Assembly: GCA_020216655.1 (NCBI GenBank)
Contig: JAIWNU010000221.1
Location: 1-5,164, forward strand
DNA length: 5,164 nucleotides
Direction: 5' to 3'
From: Treponema sp.
GTDB taxonomy: Bacteria > Spirochaetota > Spirochaetia > Treponematales > Breznakiellaceae
The position numbers were made by a program, and so were the translations under genes. Below the pieces are notes generated by a model. It was not told where the DNA came from. It was given only the letters and a program-made list of their open reading frames with translations, and ran no database searches. Below are positions 5,040 to 5,164 of the stretch, in pieces. Position 1 is the first letter of the stretch. Each line of letters starts with the position of its first letter.

Positions 5040-5164
5040 AGTCATCCATGTAAGCCGTTTCGGAATCTGGTTAGCGGTTGGGGAAGAGGAATATTTCCTT
5101 GATTTTTCTTATTTTCCATGGTTTAAAGACGCAAGCATCGAAGCGATTTTCAATGTTGTTCAGG
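5011..5164 (+). CDS. DUF2442 protein (partial, runs off the window)
   Basis: 51 complete codons are visible, starting MPGTDTLNTEVIHVSRFGIW and continuing through GEEEYFLDFSYFPWFKDASIEAIFNV. The GIW-L-V-GEEYFL-FPWFKDA-I--I-NV pattern is characteristic of DUF2442, a domain of about 80 residues whose C-terminal part (usually containing a WPDLD-like motif) would lie beyond the window. Function is unknown; the family is commonly encoded beside DUF4160, as here. The start is supported by AGGAG seven bases upstream. The 29-base overlap with the end of DUF4160, in a different frame, implies one transcript and possible translational coupling. If DUF4160 translation ends early at 4864 because of the T run, this gene could still be translated from its own Shine-Dalgarno site. 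Confidence 0.8.
   Translation, partial: MPGTDTLNTEVIHVSRFGIWLAVGEEEYFLDFSYFPWFKDASIEAIFNVVQ

Noticed and set aside
1..5164. CRISPR array, tRNA, rRNA or riboswitch
   Set aside because: I saw no regularly spaced direct repeats, no cloverleaf-like segment and no rRNA signature. The spacers are too short or too AT-rich for a recognisable riboswitch.

Overview
The window carries six protein-coding loci from an unidentified bacterium. GC-rich genes sit between strikingly AT-rich spacers. Acetate kinase points to a fermentative or at least acetate-handling lifestyle, and the sigma-54 activator shows that the organism has an RpoN-dependent regulon. A gut-type spirochaete (Treponema-like) would fit, but this is only a weak inference: nothing in the window fixes the lineage.

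Layout, left to right. Bases 1-140 are AT-rich with no credible gene, but contain a good leftward promoter-like sequence. A yjbQ-family gene (141-533, minus strand) and an acetate kinase gene (636-1832, plus strand) diverge from a 102-base spacer. A probable intrinsic terminator follows ackA (1885-1913). Next comes a visibly AT-richer gene for a DUF4143-type AAA ATPase with a PD-(D/E)xK-like C-terminus (1951-3084, plus), probably an acquired accessory gene. It converges, with only 36 bases between, on a GAF / AAA+ / Fis-type sigma-54-dependent activator of the FhlA/NorR class (3121-4641, minus). The 160-base spacer upstream of that regulator holds three inverted repeats. It leads to a small overlapping pair, DUF4160 (4802-5039, plus) and DUF2442 (from 5011, plus, cut by the window end). 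Such pairs are widespread and are often viewed as toxin-antitoxin-like.

Two points stand out. First, the DUF4160 gene is split by an uninterrupted run of 11 T. The conserved N-terminus is in one frame and the rest of the protein in another, so full-length product needs slippage, or the gene is switched off or broken. Second, the three plus-strand genes that begin a transcription unit (ackA, the ATPase gene, DUF4160) each have a TATACT or TATAGT hexamer 6-8 bases before the ATG, a 17-base-spaced -35-like element, and no Shine-Dalgarno sequence, which predicts leaderless or nearly leaderless mRNAs. By contrast, the sigma-54 regulator and the downstream DUF2442 gene have clear Shine-Dalgarno sequences.

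No metabolic pathway links the genes. The regulator's targets are not visible here: I found no convincing -24/-12 promoter.
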